Shown here in pieces: positions 32,383-43,239 of a stretch of DNA of 64,000 nt. The stretch covers positions 840,001-904,000 of the forward strand of contig WPIO01000062.1 of the NCBI GenBank assembly GCA_009760855.2, in the 5' to 3' direction. This DNA comes from Cristatella mucedo (lineage: Eukaryota; Bryozoa; Phylactolaemata; Cristatellidae). Position 1 is the first letter of the stretch, and each line of letters begins with the position of its first letter. Position numbers and translations under genes: made by a program. The notes under the pieces are model-generated. The model had not been told where the DNA came from. It saw only the letters and a program-made list of their open reading frames with translations, and did not search any database.

Positions 32383-35248
32383 GTAAGTCATAATAAGCCG
32401 CCGCCTCGAACCGGCGCCGAGCTCGCTCGCTCGCTTCCGTCGACCGCGAGCGGGCGGCGGCGGCACCACTTCCTTCTCGAGCTCGGCGCGGGATCGCGCC
32501 GCCCGACCGCGGGATCGCGCCTCACGCCTCGCCGCATGCTCGCTCGCTTAGCCGCACGTTGTCGCCACGCACGCACGCACACGCCGCCGCCGCCGCTCGA
32601 ACGCGCAGTACGTCCCGGCGTGTGCCTTAACGTAGGTAACCTACGGCCCGCGTAGGGCGTGCCGCCGAACGCTCGCAATCCTCGCGGTTGCTAAAAGTCG
32701 CAGAGTCGCAGCGACGGAGCTCCGCAAGTTCGGGAAGCGGGAGCCGTTGCCATTTCTCCATCTCTCCGCTCTGCTCCGTCCCGCTTCTCGCCGTGCGGAC
32801 TGATCAGCGGCTCCGAATGACCAGCCGCTCTCCTCCGAAAAGCAAGCCGGCCAGCGCTCCCTCCTTACCTCCCCCCCCCCGGCGCCGGCGGCATCCCGCT
32901 TCCGTCTTAACGTCTGGCGCCTCCACGCGCGCCACGAGTCGAGAGCGAGCCGAGCGCCGAGAGTGAGTCGCGCCAGCTGGCTCCGTCGCCGTCTCGGCCG
33001 CTCGGCGGCGGTAGGATCGAGGCGGGAGAAGACCGCTAGGCCGCTGCTACCGAAGTAGGCCGTCTGCGGTAATTGCCACAGCTCAAGATGGACTCGCTGA
33101 GAGAAAAGAGTCTCGCACGGCTATCTCCCGCTTCGATTGAAACGACGCGCGCCGAGAAGCTGGGCGGGCTTTGAAGTGCTAGCGCTGTCAAGCATCAAAT
33201 CGTAGGGTGAGCGAAGTGAACGGCCCGCAGTTCGAACAGCAAATGGACAGTGCCTGGAGCGAATGATATGGGCGCTTCGTTATTATACTGGGCAGGCCAT
33301 TACTTAACCTCCGGCCATTTGCGACGAGCACTTTGCCGGTCAGCGCCAAGCACGGAGCGGCGACGTCTGCTTGTTGCCACGGGCGCTGGTGGAATCAAAA
33401 AGACTCCTGCCGTAAAACTGCTAGAATCATGAGGACTGTGTGGCCGTTGAGTTGGACAGCATTCTACAGAGCCCGCCCACCCGCCCCCTACCAAAAAGTC
33501 TTGGCTGCTTTCGGTGAGCAATAAGTAGCTAACTGTTACTACTTATATCAATCTGTGGCAATATTAAAAGAAAAGCAAGGCGCATCACAGAATTCGGAGA
33601 GTCGGCGAAGTAAGCAGCCATGACGTACAAGCGTAGAATTCTGAGTCGGCGAGCGGTTCGTTAGCTGCAGTCGGCTCGACGCTGCTTAACCTGCGACGCT
33701 CCTTAGCCCGTTCGTCCGCAAGTAACAACAGGAAACCTTGTCAGCTTCGATGACTCGCAAACCATTCTCATTCAGAGCTCACCTCTCTCCTCACGAGCCC
33801 TACCTCGATGCCATAGGCTTGAGCAGTGTAGCTAATAATAATCATAGGTTGTTGTACAGCGCAGTAGAAAAAAGTAAACCGAGATCTGGGTGCTTTATAA
33901 TTCACTGTAAGCGGGGGGGCCCCCGAAGCCAGGAGTGGAGCTGGGGGGGTGGGGTAACGGTTTTGGGGCGTCCCCCAGCGCCAGGAGCAAGCGAAAACTG
34001 GCCTAAATGATGCCAAGCACCCAGGGGCCAGCCGCCCCACTGGTTGCCAGACTCGGCTTTCACCTACCAGACCAGGGGGTGGCAGGTGCAACTCCGGCCA
34101 CCGATGGCTTCGCCTCTTACTGTAAGGGAATCGGTAGCCGGAGGTTAATGACATTAATGGCACCAACGCTACGACGCTGAGGCGGCAGGCCATCACCGTA
34201 CGCATGGCCTGACCGATGAAGTTCAAGGCTGAACTTCGATTAGCTAATGAGCTTGAACTTGTGATCTTTGACGGGTCGAGCTGATGCGATAGAGGCCAGC
34301 CGCCAATGCTCCACTTAGCCGGCCTAGCCCCGCCCTCTGCTCACCAGCCCGATCGCTGCATTACGATTATTCTGGTGGATGAGTAAAAATATAAGAAATG
34401 CTAGCAGATCTAGACAAGTTTGGCAGTAGAGAAAAACTAGTGCATGAATGTATGAGAAAAGAAGCATTCGAAAATGACACGCCGAGGCATATAACGGGGC
34501 GGGGGCGAACTTCGTACAGCCAATTCTTGAGCAGCACAGATAACTCGGCGGCTCGCCGAGTTTCTCTGGCAGCTTGCACACGACCCACTTTAGATTAGTT
34601 CATTGAAGCCTCTTCGAAGCTCGTAGGGCATACGGTCACTCTTGCACATTTTCCGCATACGACACTTTTATGTTCTCTTTCTTCTGGAAAATCGGGTGTC
34701 AATGCGCTGCAGCTTGCTGGCGTCGTATTTTTAGAGTCGCGAGTGGCTACGAGAGGCAAGCGGCTTCACCGGAAGATCCATGTTCCTAATACCCGAACCT
34801 TCAACGACTGCAGCCCTGGTAAGTAGCCAGGAGCCGAGCGGAGCCCGGTCGTGTCAAGGTCGTGCGTGCGTGCGTGCCGGCCAGCGAGCCAGCGTGGGGC
34901 TCTCTGTCGGAGCGGAGCGACTTTTCGCTACAGGATCTCTCTGCTCATCACGACGTGCAATCGCTACTACGAAACGTGAGCTCAGTGGCAGCGACCGTCG
35001 ATCACTACGCGCGGCACGTGCAGGGCCATCACGGCTGCAGACTAAATAGTACGGACTTACGAAAGCAGACGGCCGACCTCCTGAAGGCGGTCGACAATAT
35101 TGTCGTCTACCTTCATGTCCTCGCCGGCGCGTCGTCGCTGCCGTGTCCGACGAATGCCGCCGTTCAGCAGCAGCTGGTAGAGTGCAAGGTGGGAAGTTAC
35201 TGGCTCTTCAAAGGCATCCATCGACTGCTCTCGGCGAGGCTTTTGTAG
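32206..35248 (+). CDS. Candidate secreted class I helical cytokine (CLCF1/CNTF/IL-6-like), three exons
   Basis: Proposed exons are 32206-32382, 34735-34818 and 34934-35248 (stop TAG), giving 191 residues. Every junction is GT-AG and every intron is phase 0, the pattern known for class I helical cytokine genes. Residues 1-27 form a signal peptide: MPFDKSCTRE, then a hydrophobic FVLLSLAVVA core and a small-residue end. The mature chain shows four amphipathic helices: A from VRTYLREELRLAAG, B from HHDVQSLLRNVSSVAATVDH, C from LRKQTADLLKAVDNIVVYLH, and D from QQQLVECKVGSYWLFKGIHR. Cysteines are at 7 (in the signal), 29, 122, 158 and 171; N-glycosylation sequons are at N101 and N125. Helix A (YLxxxLRxxAG) and helix D (YWLFKxIHRLL) resemble the CLCF1/CNTF/cardiotrophin group. 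The ATG has A at -3. The family call is inference from pattern; another small helical secreted protein is possible. Confidence 0.5.
32383..34734 (+). other. Intron 1 of the cytokine candidate, CpG-rich
   Basis: The first 850 bp are very CpG-rich and contain chance frames on both strands. Around 33905-33985 there is a G-rich stretch with several runs of four to seven G. The segment 34020-34230 has an open minus frame (33768-34226, 152 residues) that I do not recognise. Confidence 0.45.
34735..34818 (+). CDS. Cytokine candidate, exon 2 (end of helix A and A-B loop)
   Basis: 28 codons. The acceptor is GTATTTTTAG|AGT and the donor CTG|GTAAGT, both phase 0. It encodes SREWLREASGFTGRS and then a Pro-containing loop MFLIPEPSTTAAL. 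Skipping this exon would keep the frame. Confidence 0.45.
34934..35248 (+). CDS. Cytokine candidate, exon 3 (helices B-D, stop)
   Basis: 104 codons plus TAG. The acceptor is TTTTCGCTACAG|GAT, 115 bp after the exon 2 donor. It carries both N-glycosylation sequons, three of the four mature cysteines and the helix D aromatic motif. No AATAAA was found close downstream. Confidence 0.55.
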   Translation, partial: DLSAHHDVQSLLRNVSSVAATVDHYARHVQGHHGCRLNSTDLRKQTADLLKAVDNIVVYLHVLAGASSLPCPTNAAVQQQLVECKVGSYWLFKGIHRLLSARLL

Positions 35249-37320
35249 ACTCGTTACGGGTCGCGAACCTGCCCGCCTTCACTTATTCCGCAAGATAACG
35301 GACTCTGCGCGATACTGCCAGCGCCGTTTCCACGAAGGCTATCTCGCGCTCAGCCATCTCAGTCGCCGATCCAGGGTCGAAGAGGCGCCGACTCCCAGGG
35401 CACCAAGGGTCCGGTCTGACCCCTTCTCCTCACTAAGCCCGTCGTTTCGTCTCAACCGGCAGCCACGTGGCGAGCTCGTGACCTACGATGCTCGCCGCGA
35501 TCTTCAGCTTCCGTCACTGAGGCAAGCAACTCATAGATAAAATGGGTATTTCAGTAAACCCCACGAAGCGTACTGGCGAGAAGGAGCTTTCGCCGATATG
35601 AAAGTCTGATTATATGCTATCTCGAGTAAGAAGATGGTATTATAGACACGCATGCATCTTTCGACCACCGGTCGAGCTACTTAACCGGTCGCCCGCCGGC
35701 TCGTCCTTCAGAATGCGACTCGTGACTACGGACATTTCTCACTGTGCTTTGTCGACTTGAGTCCCGCTGAAGACGACGCTTTGACTCTGCATTTTCAAAA
35801 TATATATGCATGTGTACTGAGCTATGTCTGTTAGAGTTCTTTCTCAGCAGTCACTAGCAGTAAAGCTATTGGCAAAAGATGAATAGATGGACTGGGTAGG
35901 GAACGAATCGCTCGCAGCGCTAGTAATTACAGAACCAAGAATAAGACACTTCTACAGTGCCCTGAAAGAATTAAACCTCTTTTCTATGTACTTTGCAATT
36001 TCTGGGAATGAAGTATGTCAATTGGTCAGTACTAACATGCAGTGTCACCACGCGTAAGGAAACAAATGGCGATTGACACTGACAGAGCGACGGTGACATG
36101 AACAGGTGGGAATTCAGCTTCTGGCGCAAGAAATTCCATCGTACTCAAAATCAAACCTTTGCGAGAGATAACTAGCCAGCGTGTACCTGCGCTTTCCGGG
36201 CTATAATCGTCTTTTCACGACTGGCACAGCAGTTTTCTAGTAGCCCCTATCTCACCTGCTAATACAAGGCTACTGCGCTAATACGCCAATGCTCTTTTTG
36301 GTAAATATCCTATATAACCCAATGAGTCACTGTAGTGTGGCAGACTCTCATTGCTTCACAAGGCTCACCGATTCAAAACGAAGCTATTTGCGTTAGGTGG
36401 CAACGAATAACGCGCGCCCTAATACAAATGGGAAGTGAAGCGGTTGCAAAATGGTATTTCTTCTAACCCTAATCGTTCAAGCTCAGCCTCCCAAATTAAT
36501 TAATTCCCGGTTTCAATCATTTAGCACAAAGTTACGAAAAAACCCTATTCCGAGTCCAATGAATACGGAATAACGAAACCCGAATAAAGTCACAAACGAA
36601 TAACGGTCTTGTGGCGGGGTACCATTGTGAGTGACCAAGGCCGCCGAGGCGCTGCTGTGATGAAAGTAAGAACTTGGTCAGTGCGAGTGGATGAACAATA
36701 GGCTTTTACCTTTTTCTTTTGCTTGTCTTTTGGCTGTGTAGTTTCCCTTGTTGAATACGCTTATCGCACTGTGACAACTTCTTCTTTCAGCTGCAGCCTT
36801 GCAGACTTAGACTCTGCACACTCGCCACCAGAAATGTGGCCTGTGCAGTGGTCACCGAGGCCGTGCTTATAACAGCAATCAACCACAGAGGCTCGAACAT
36901 CCGGTACTGAGGGCAAAGCCAGTGCCTGAAATCCTGAGGCTTCAGAAGACGACGCGCTTGCGCCATTCATACAGCTCACTCCCTAGTCACCCTAGTCACC
37001 ACTACACGTGTCGCTCGCAGCCTTTAGGCTGCGTGGTCGTAGCAGCCACTACTGAGGGAAGCACCAAATACTTTGGTGCAGACACGCGAGATGGCAAATA
37101 ATGTGTGGTCTTAATAAATTCAGCATTGAATCTTTTTTTAGTGATTCGGCGTTTGCCAGAATCTCCTCTAAATATGTAAAACAGATCGGACAGAGAAACA
37201 GCGGTAGCCGAAAAAAATCTTTTTTACAAGTGCAACAATATCCTGTAAACTAAGGTCCACCGGTTTTGCATGGGTCTACCTTCATCTTAAGAATTGATTT
37301 CGAAAGTTTTGAGTAAACTC
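35249..37320. other. No gene firmly recognised (35.2-37.3 kb)
   Basis: Mixed-composition DNA. The one frame worth noting is on the minus strand at 36761-36979, with a CC-x5-GDHC pattern (see findings). No complete exon structure is visible. Confidence 0.45.
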
Positions 37321-37329
37321 CGAAAATGC

Positions 37330-37500
37330 ACCGAGGGAGTCCTACAGGGGGTAAGGTGCTCGCTCTTGATGACTGAGGTTGTGGGTTCAAATTCTGCAGT
37401 GGGCGATCCTTTATTGTCAACTGCAAGCGTTGGCAGTATCCTTTAAGGCTGCTTTACCGCCATAAAAACGAAGCTGTTAAATCAGCCAATATTTTTTTTA
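37330..37500 (+). mobile_element. tRNA-derived SINE, copy 7
   Basis: The head GGGGGTAAGGTGCTCGCT and box B GTGGGTTCAAATTCTGCAG near 37381 precede the body AGTGGGCGATCCTTTATTGT. The 3' block GAAGCTGTTAAATCAGCCAA ends in a T run. Confidence 0.85.
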
Positions 37501-38125
37501 AGTGGTGATATATGGACAGTTGAAAGTCGCTTGTATTTGCCATCAGTTGAAGCCAACTTATGAGCATGAGTTGCATTTTATCCTCATACAGTTTGCCAAG
37601 ATCTGATAACATCCAGAAATGCACCATCCAAAATGTAGAAAAGTACCGTTGAATTGCAGTGCGAGCTTCCTTTTAATGAACAGGGAGATGTGGATGCATG
37701 TCCTCGACAGAAAATGGTGTCGCGTGTCATAGCTTCAAACAATCTTTCCCAAAAGGGTAGACTAAATTTATAGCAGAAATTTTCAACGGCGGACCTACGG
37801 GGAATAATACGTGTCATCAACTGCAGGAGTCCTTGACCACGTCAGAAATCCAGTGAGTTTGCTCGGCGAGGTCTGACTTGGACCGGTTTAGAACGGGCCA
37901 CGGAGTCCACCGGCGAGAGCTAGCCTCCAAGGTCAAGGTCTAATCATGTACCACGTAGGAGTGGCATCTCGAAGAGAGATGTAGGACGATAACTGAAAGA
38001 GTTCACACACATGGACCAGGCTTTGTAAGAATAGTTCGGGCGATTACTCATTCTTTGAGTGCAATCTGAAAGAAACTCTATTTCAATGACTGGTTTAAGA
38101 ATTTCTGCTACAGTGGGAGATAAAA
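37501..38125. other. No gene recognised
   Basis: A 78-residue minus frame at 37584-37820 with an unremarkable sequence is not supported by any domain or neighbouring exon. Confidence 0.45.
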
Positions 38126-38129
38126 AGTC

Positions 38130-39135
38130 AATAATAATAATAATAATGTACTTGATAAAGCGCCCTCAGAGAACTTAATCTCTTTCTAGGCACTTTACAT
38201 TTGCTGCAAAGGGAAATGCAATTAAATGGTAAGTAAAATCATGCTTGAAAAGCAAACAAAATGAATAACATGGTTAGTGGCAGCATGCACAGTGTCAACA
38301 CGCATAAGCACGTGATGGACGAATCATAGGGACCCACTAAATGCTGTCCTAAATAGGTGTGTTTTTAAGTTCCTTTTAAATGTGGTCAGGTCAGGGGATG
38401 TTCTGACGCAGGTCGGGAGGGAAGTCCAGGCTTTGGGAGCATACGAACTAAATGCACGGTCTCCAAAGGATTTGAGGTTTGTACGACGTATTTCTAGACT
38501 GCTGGATTCCGAAAAGCGAGTGGTACGATGCTTGGCCTGATGGGGTAGTATATCTAAGAGATAGGCTGGAGCCATAGAATGAAGGGACCTAAAAGTGAAC
38601 GACAAAACCTTGAAGTCAATCCGTTGCTTGACTGGTAGCCAGTGCAGGTCGGCGAGAAGTGGAGTAATGTGGCAACTGCGACGCTCACGACAGACAAGCC
38701 TAGCTGCCGAGTTTTGCACCAGCTGCAATCGCCTGATCGCACATGCTGGTAGGCCAGTAAGCAGTGAGTTACAGAAGTCGAGACGAGATGTCACGAATGC
38801 ATGGACCAACTTAGACGTGGTATCCTTATCTAAACAAGCCCGAATTTTAGCAATATTGTGAAGCTGAAAATAGGCAGATTTGACTGTGGAGCTGATATCG
38901 TTGTCTAACGAGAGGTCGCTTTGGAATATGACACCTAGATTTTGAGCTGATTCGACAGGAGATATTCTGGCAGAGCCAATTTTGAGAGTTAGCCTTTCCA
39001 ATTTGTGAATCACACTGGGTTTGCCCATAACTAGTAAGTTAATTTTGTCATCGTTTAGTTTTAGAAAATTTGCTGCCATCCATGTGCGGATGTCATCAAT
39101 GCATGCAGCAAGTGAGTTGGAGGCGGCGAGCAACC
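38130..39135 (-). mobile_element. LINE family B, young 5'-truncated copy
   Basis: It has an (AAT)n 3' tail at about 38131-38148, an antisense 3' UTR and an uninterrupted 269-codon frame. Its right (5') end is cut just upstream of the sequence coding for CIDDIRTWMAANFLKLNDDK. It is closely similar to the copy at 51.0-51.95 kb. Confidence 0.9.
38324..39133 (-). pseudogene. LINE ORF2 C-terminal part, open frame but 5'-truncated
   Basis: A 269-residue open frame covers the region after the YADD box: DIRTWMAANFLKLNDDK, LVMGKPS, LGVIFQSDLSLD, FVTSRLDFCNSLLTGLP, LADLHWLPVKQRIDFKVLS, PKAWTSLPT and the end TAFSGSL. It lacks the endonuclease and most of the reverse transcriptase, so no active enzyme can be made. 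The intact frame reflects a recent insertion, not host function. Confidence 0.85.
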
Positions 39136-39890
39136 GAGGGAGCGGAGGCGGTGCAGTTTTTTTTACAGAATGTGTGAGCAGATGGTCACGTGATAGTTTC
39201 CTTTTAAAAACAGATTAAAACGATAGGACTAATGTGCTAGTGCTTGTAGCTTTCGTTTTTGTCCAGCGGAGGAGCGGGCTGTAGCCATTTTCCAGCGAAA
39301 GATTTGGTAAAGATATTTTCACCTTCAGCCGTCTCGGGATGGGTGGACAGATCGGAGAAGTCGAGGGATCCATCAAGAGCTGGAGAAAAGGCGCCCAAGG
39401 ATCGGTAGTAGCTGGGGTCAGGGTCAGAGGTCAAAGCTCAGGTAGAGTCTAGACTAAAATAAGGATGCCTTCGAAGCCCCGGTTTTGGTTTTTACTCTAC
39501 ATAGCCAGCTTATAGTAAGAAGCGGTGACAGGCAGACCTCGATTGCCTCCCAAGCACCTCTCTAGAAAGCACTCCGGATTTTTCAGGGCTACTAGCGCTG
39601 CATTTGAGGCCATTTTAACCCCGCCTCCCAGTTGTCCTACGGGCTCTCACCGCATGAACTTAACACCGCTGTCTCTATGCCAGACTTCTTTATTCTTGTC
39701 AAGGGACAGTAAACAATGACTTTCCATTCACACTTTCGTTCAACGAGTCCAGTATATGTCATCAGAGACCAGATGCAGTCATACTTGTGGATATTTCTGA
39801 GATCTCACCGAAGCACCTGGGTATGCAAAGCACCGCACAGATAAATGGATTTGCCGACGAATTTATAGCAGAAAGCCGTTAGAGACTAAC
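39136..39890. other. No gene recognised
   Basis: Short frames only; no repeat family recognised. Confidence 0.5.
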
Positions 39891-39892
39891 AC

Positions 39893-40405
39893 TGCAGTCA
39901 TTGCCAAGTCTTGCCAAGAGTACTCGTGTGCTTATGCGTGCTGACACTGTGCATGCTGCCACTAACCACACTTGCATGCTGACCCTGTGCATGTCACCCC
40001 TAACCATGTTATTCATGTTGTTTATCAAGCATGGTACCACTCACCATTCGATCGTGTTTCCTTTGTAGCAAATGCAAAGCGCCTAGTGTGTTTTTTTTAA
40101 TTGGGGACAGTGCCCCTGATCGTTGTACGAGTGGGTTGTGACACTCGATGTGGTATGCGGGCGGGACGTGCTATTGGCGATTGTTGTGACAAGGGAGCCA
40201 TGGGACTCCGCTGGGCGAGAGGGGCGAAGAGAGTCGTGCTTCGCCATGCTCTGCGAGTGGTGAAATAAACTGGCGGCGTTGCTCGTCGGCTAGCGTTCTG
40301 CGCTGTTCGCTAAGATAACTCAAGCTACACCTAGAAAGAGATTGAGCTTTCTGCGGGCGCTTTATCAAGTATATTAAGAGTATTAATATTATTATTATTA
40401 TTACT
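39893..40405 (+). mobile_element. LINE family B 3' end, interrupted by a solo LTR
   Basis: The 3' UTR of family B runs up to GCGCCTAG at 40086 and resumes at 40331 with CTAGAAAGAGATTGAGCTTT, ending in (ATT)n at about 40385-40405. The uninterrupted equivalent is visible at 51.88-51.95 kb. Confidence 0.9.
40087..40330 (+). mobile_element. Solo LTR of an LTR retrotransposon (244 bp) with 4-bp target duplication
   Basis: The insert begins TGTG and ends ACAC, the usual TG...CA LTR ends, and is flanked by CTAG on both sides (40083-40086 and 40331-40334). The intact family B sequence has CTAG once. An AATAAA lies inside at 40264-40269. No internal gag-pol sequence is present, so recombination between two LTRs is the likely origin. 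The + orientation is inferred from the AATAAA. Confidence 0.75.
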
Positions 40406-40409
40406 TGCT

Positions 40410-43235
40410 TAATAGCAACGCAGTCACCGGTGTGACCGTTAACGTGAGTGACCCTTTCACATGCTGGTTTATAGAGAAGAAGGGACTCGGAATCTTCGAA
40501 AAAGCAATTTCACGACCGTCCGAAGGCGAGCTAACATTGATATATTAAAGTCGCCGATAATTCTGAATGGGTGAACGCTCGCAAACTCCTTCAACAAGAG
40601 GTTTTTAAAGACCAAAAACGATATAAAACCTTCCTTCAGTGGAAATTACGGTCTGTAGTTAGAGTGGGAAAGACGCTCAGTATTATACGTCCACCGGCCA
40701 GGTCGAGCGCGCGGCTGCGAGTTTTAGCGACTCTCGGCGAAGAGCTTTATCTACACGTGTCTGTCCGTCATCTGCTCTTTAAAGGGTCAGCTGCTTGATC
40801 TCTACTCGATAATAGATAGCAGATAGTGGACAGCTAATAATAGTTGGTCGTCAATGGATGGCGGAGAGCATGCGCGAGCGAGCGAAGCAGGCGGCGTCGA
40901 ACGGCGTTGAACCTTCGACCACAGTGACCTCTAGCGGGCAGTTGTCGGTGCAGAAGCCGGACCCGCGTTTTCATGTCCAGGCTCTACATTTTGTATTTAC
41001 GGACGGTAATGCGTACAATATCTCCTCGCCTTGTTTATGGAATGAGCTTAGACACTCTGACATGCGTCTAAGTTACTGTTCCGAATGCGTATCTCGAGTT
41101 TAATCGGGCGTAATAAGTTCCTGCGTGGAATTGTCAAGGGTCATTTTCTTTAGGATCTGTCTTAGCTTCTTTCCTGGATTATCGCGAAGAGAATCAGCTA
41201 AAAAAACAACTTATTTGACAACTACCCTATGACTTAATGGAAGCGCTAAAATATCGCAGCAATTAGCTGAATGTCGCAATACTGCTGTAAAGACAATTTC
41301 TTCTCTGCAACATTGATTGCGCACAGTTCCCTTATGATCTTGGAGGTGCACGGTTAATTGTGTGCAATCATTCGGAGATCAGGAGCTCCTCGTATCCACC
41401 TACTCTGTCCGCGTGCTACTGTGGCTCTTAACCACCTTACGCGGGCAGTTCTCTGCTTCCTAAAAGGTTTATACAGACATAAATACATTTATGCACAGCC
41501 AGTGTCACGAATCCGAAGCCTTGGCTAGTGTTTCTGTCACGGAAATAGTGTTTCGTTTTGCTTGACGACTGAAACTGTGGACAGAGTGTGGAAGCATGGA
41601 AAGATTCAGCAGAAGGGGCGCCGTATCCACATGATGAGTGAGGGCAAAGCCAGCACTCGACTAGATCTCCAGACTCGAACCCTGTAGCCACCAGCTTCTC
41701 ACAGTCGTCGCCGTTTTTCGATTTAAAACGTGGCCCTTACGGCGAGCGCAGTCGGTACCAGAACAGAACATCGAGATCTCGAGGTTGTTTTACCATCAGC
41801 GATTGGTTTTCACTTTTTGAATACCACCACTCCTCCGAAGAGTGATTATTTTGTCACTATTAGAGAGACGCTTTTTTTAGTTTGAGAAACCTCAAGCTGA
41901 AGAAGATTGAAGCAGTCGTTATGCTTAAGCGGAAAATCCGCAAAAAAATGGGCCTCCTGGTAAGTGAGTGCTACTGCAGCTTCGTAGAGTTTGGACAATG
42001 AGCGCCGAATTTGAGGCTGAAAAGCAGAATCTTAGCCAATTACTTGGTCCACAATACATAGTCGCGTCCGCGCGGATGGCTTCATGCGTGTCTTTCTGCC
42101 GTATTGACCTGTCGATCTGCGAGCGATTGTCATCCCATCGCTTTTAAGTACGACAGCACGGCTCCGAAGAAATTCCTCTTACCACAAAGAAGCAAAAACG
42201 CTTCGCTCGACGGGTTGACCCTCGCCAGTAACGAAGTGGGGCCAGCGTGTCACTCACTCGCTCTCCGCGCGTCCGTTGGCGGGCAGCTATGCGAAATCTG
42301 AGTCTATTTCGCCAAAGCCCTCGAAAGATATGCGCCGTCATTGGACAACCTTGCCCAGAAAATGGGGTTAACAATCTGCTTGGACATCGGGAAGAGACGG
42401 TGATCCTTCTCCAAGGACGCTTGCGCTTACCGTAGTACGAAAAACGTGGGGCATCGTAGGGCTCGAAGTAGGAACGTGGAACAGTGAACGCTCGCTACAA
42501 TATCGTGGCTAAAGGAGCGCTGTATCGCAGGAATGTAATGCTACATCGTCGAGAGAAGTTTTGGCGCTGCGAACGAGACGGCCGAGCGACCGTCGCGCAG
42601 GTGCGAGACCTTCACCTTCGTCTTCGTGCAGTCCGAGCTAATGGCTTCAGTAAAGGCACTACATAAACGTGCACTATGGAGAATTTATGGTAGCAGCTTC
42701 CGGTATCGAAGACTTTCCTATGCCTGTATGTATGCGTATGTATCGAGTGTCTGTTCTGCGCTTCAATGCATCAATTCAGACGAAGTTTTACTGTTCAGTT
42801 GAGGAATAGCAAGCTCTGCTAGCTCTTTGATAGCAAGACGTAAGCATTACATTGCAATGTCACGCCGCAATACCAGAATCAATACTTCCTAAGAACTGTA
42901 CGAAAAAGTCGGTTGAAATTGCAACTTTAGCATGAAAAACAAGTATAGAAATACATTTAAAACCCGAAATGAAGTCAGTGACATTCGCAATTGGGAAAAC
43001 CCCAAGAAAAATTAGGCCTTTTCTCAATAATCTTTGTCCAACGTAAAATTAGAAACGCTCTAGAAAAGTGAGGATTCTCTAAATCAATTGTTGCAGCTAC
43101 ACCTACTGTCGATTTTCGAATACTGGCACGTAGTAATTGTCAGCAGCAGCTTGCCATATCCATTTGAGTACCTCTCATTGCTGATTTCGGCTAGTCATCA
43201 TAATTTTCATGGATCACTTCAGCGAGTCAAGGTTA
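40410..43235. other. No gene recognised (40.4-43.2 kb)
   Basis: Short frames only, the longest 84 residues. Two of them (40858-41103 + and 41437-41691 -) have fairly even composition but no recognisable domain or splice-bounded structure. Confidence 0.45.
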
Positions 43236-43239
43236 TCTA

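Noticed and set aside
33768..34226. 152-residue minus frame within intron 1 of the cytokine candidate
   Set aside because: There is no recognisable domain, and Pro/Ser/Arg-rich composition is typical of antisense GC-rich DNA. I could not exclude a repeat family.
38324..39133. Long open frame as a host gene
   Set aside because: It matches the C-terminal part of a LINE reverse transcriptase, is 5'-truncated and recurs at several loci.
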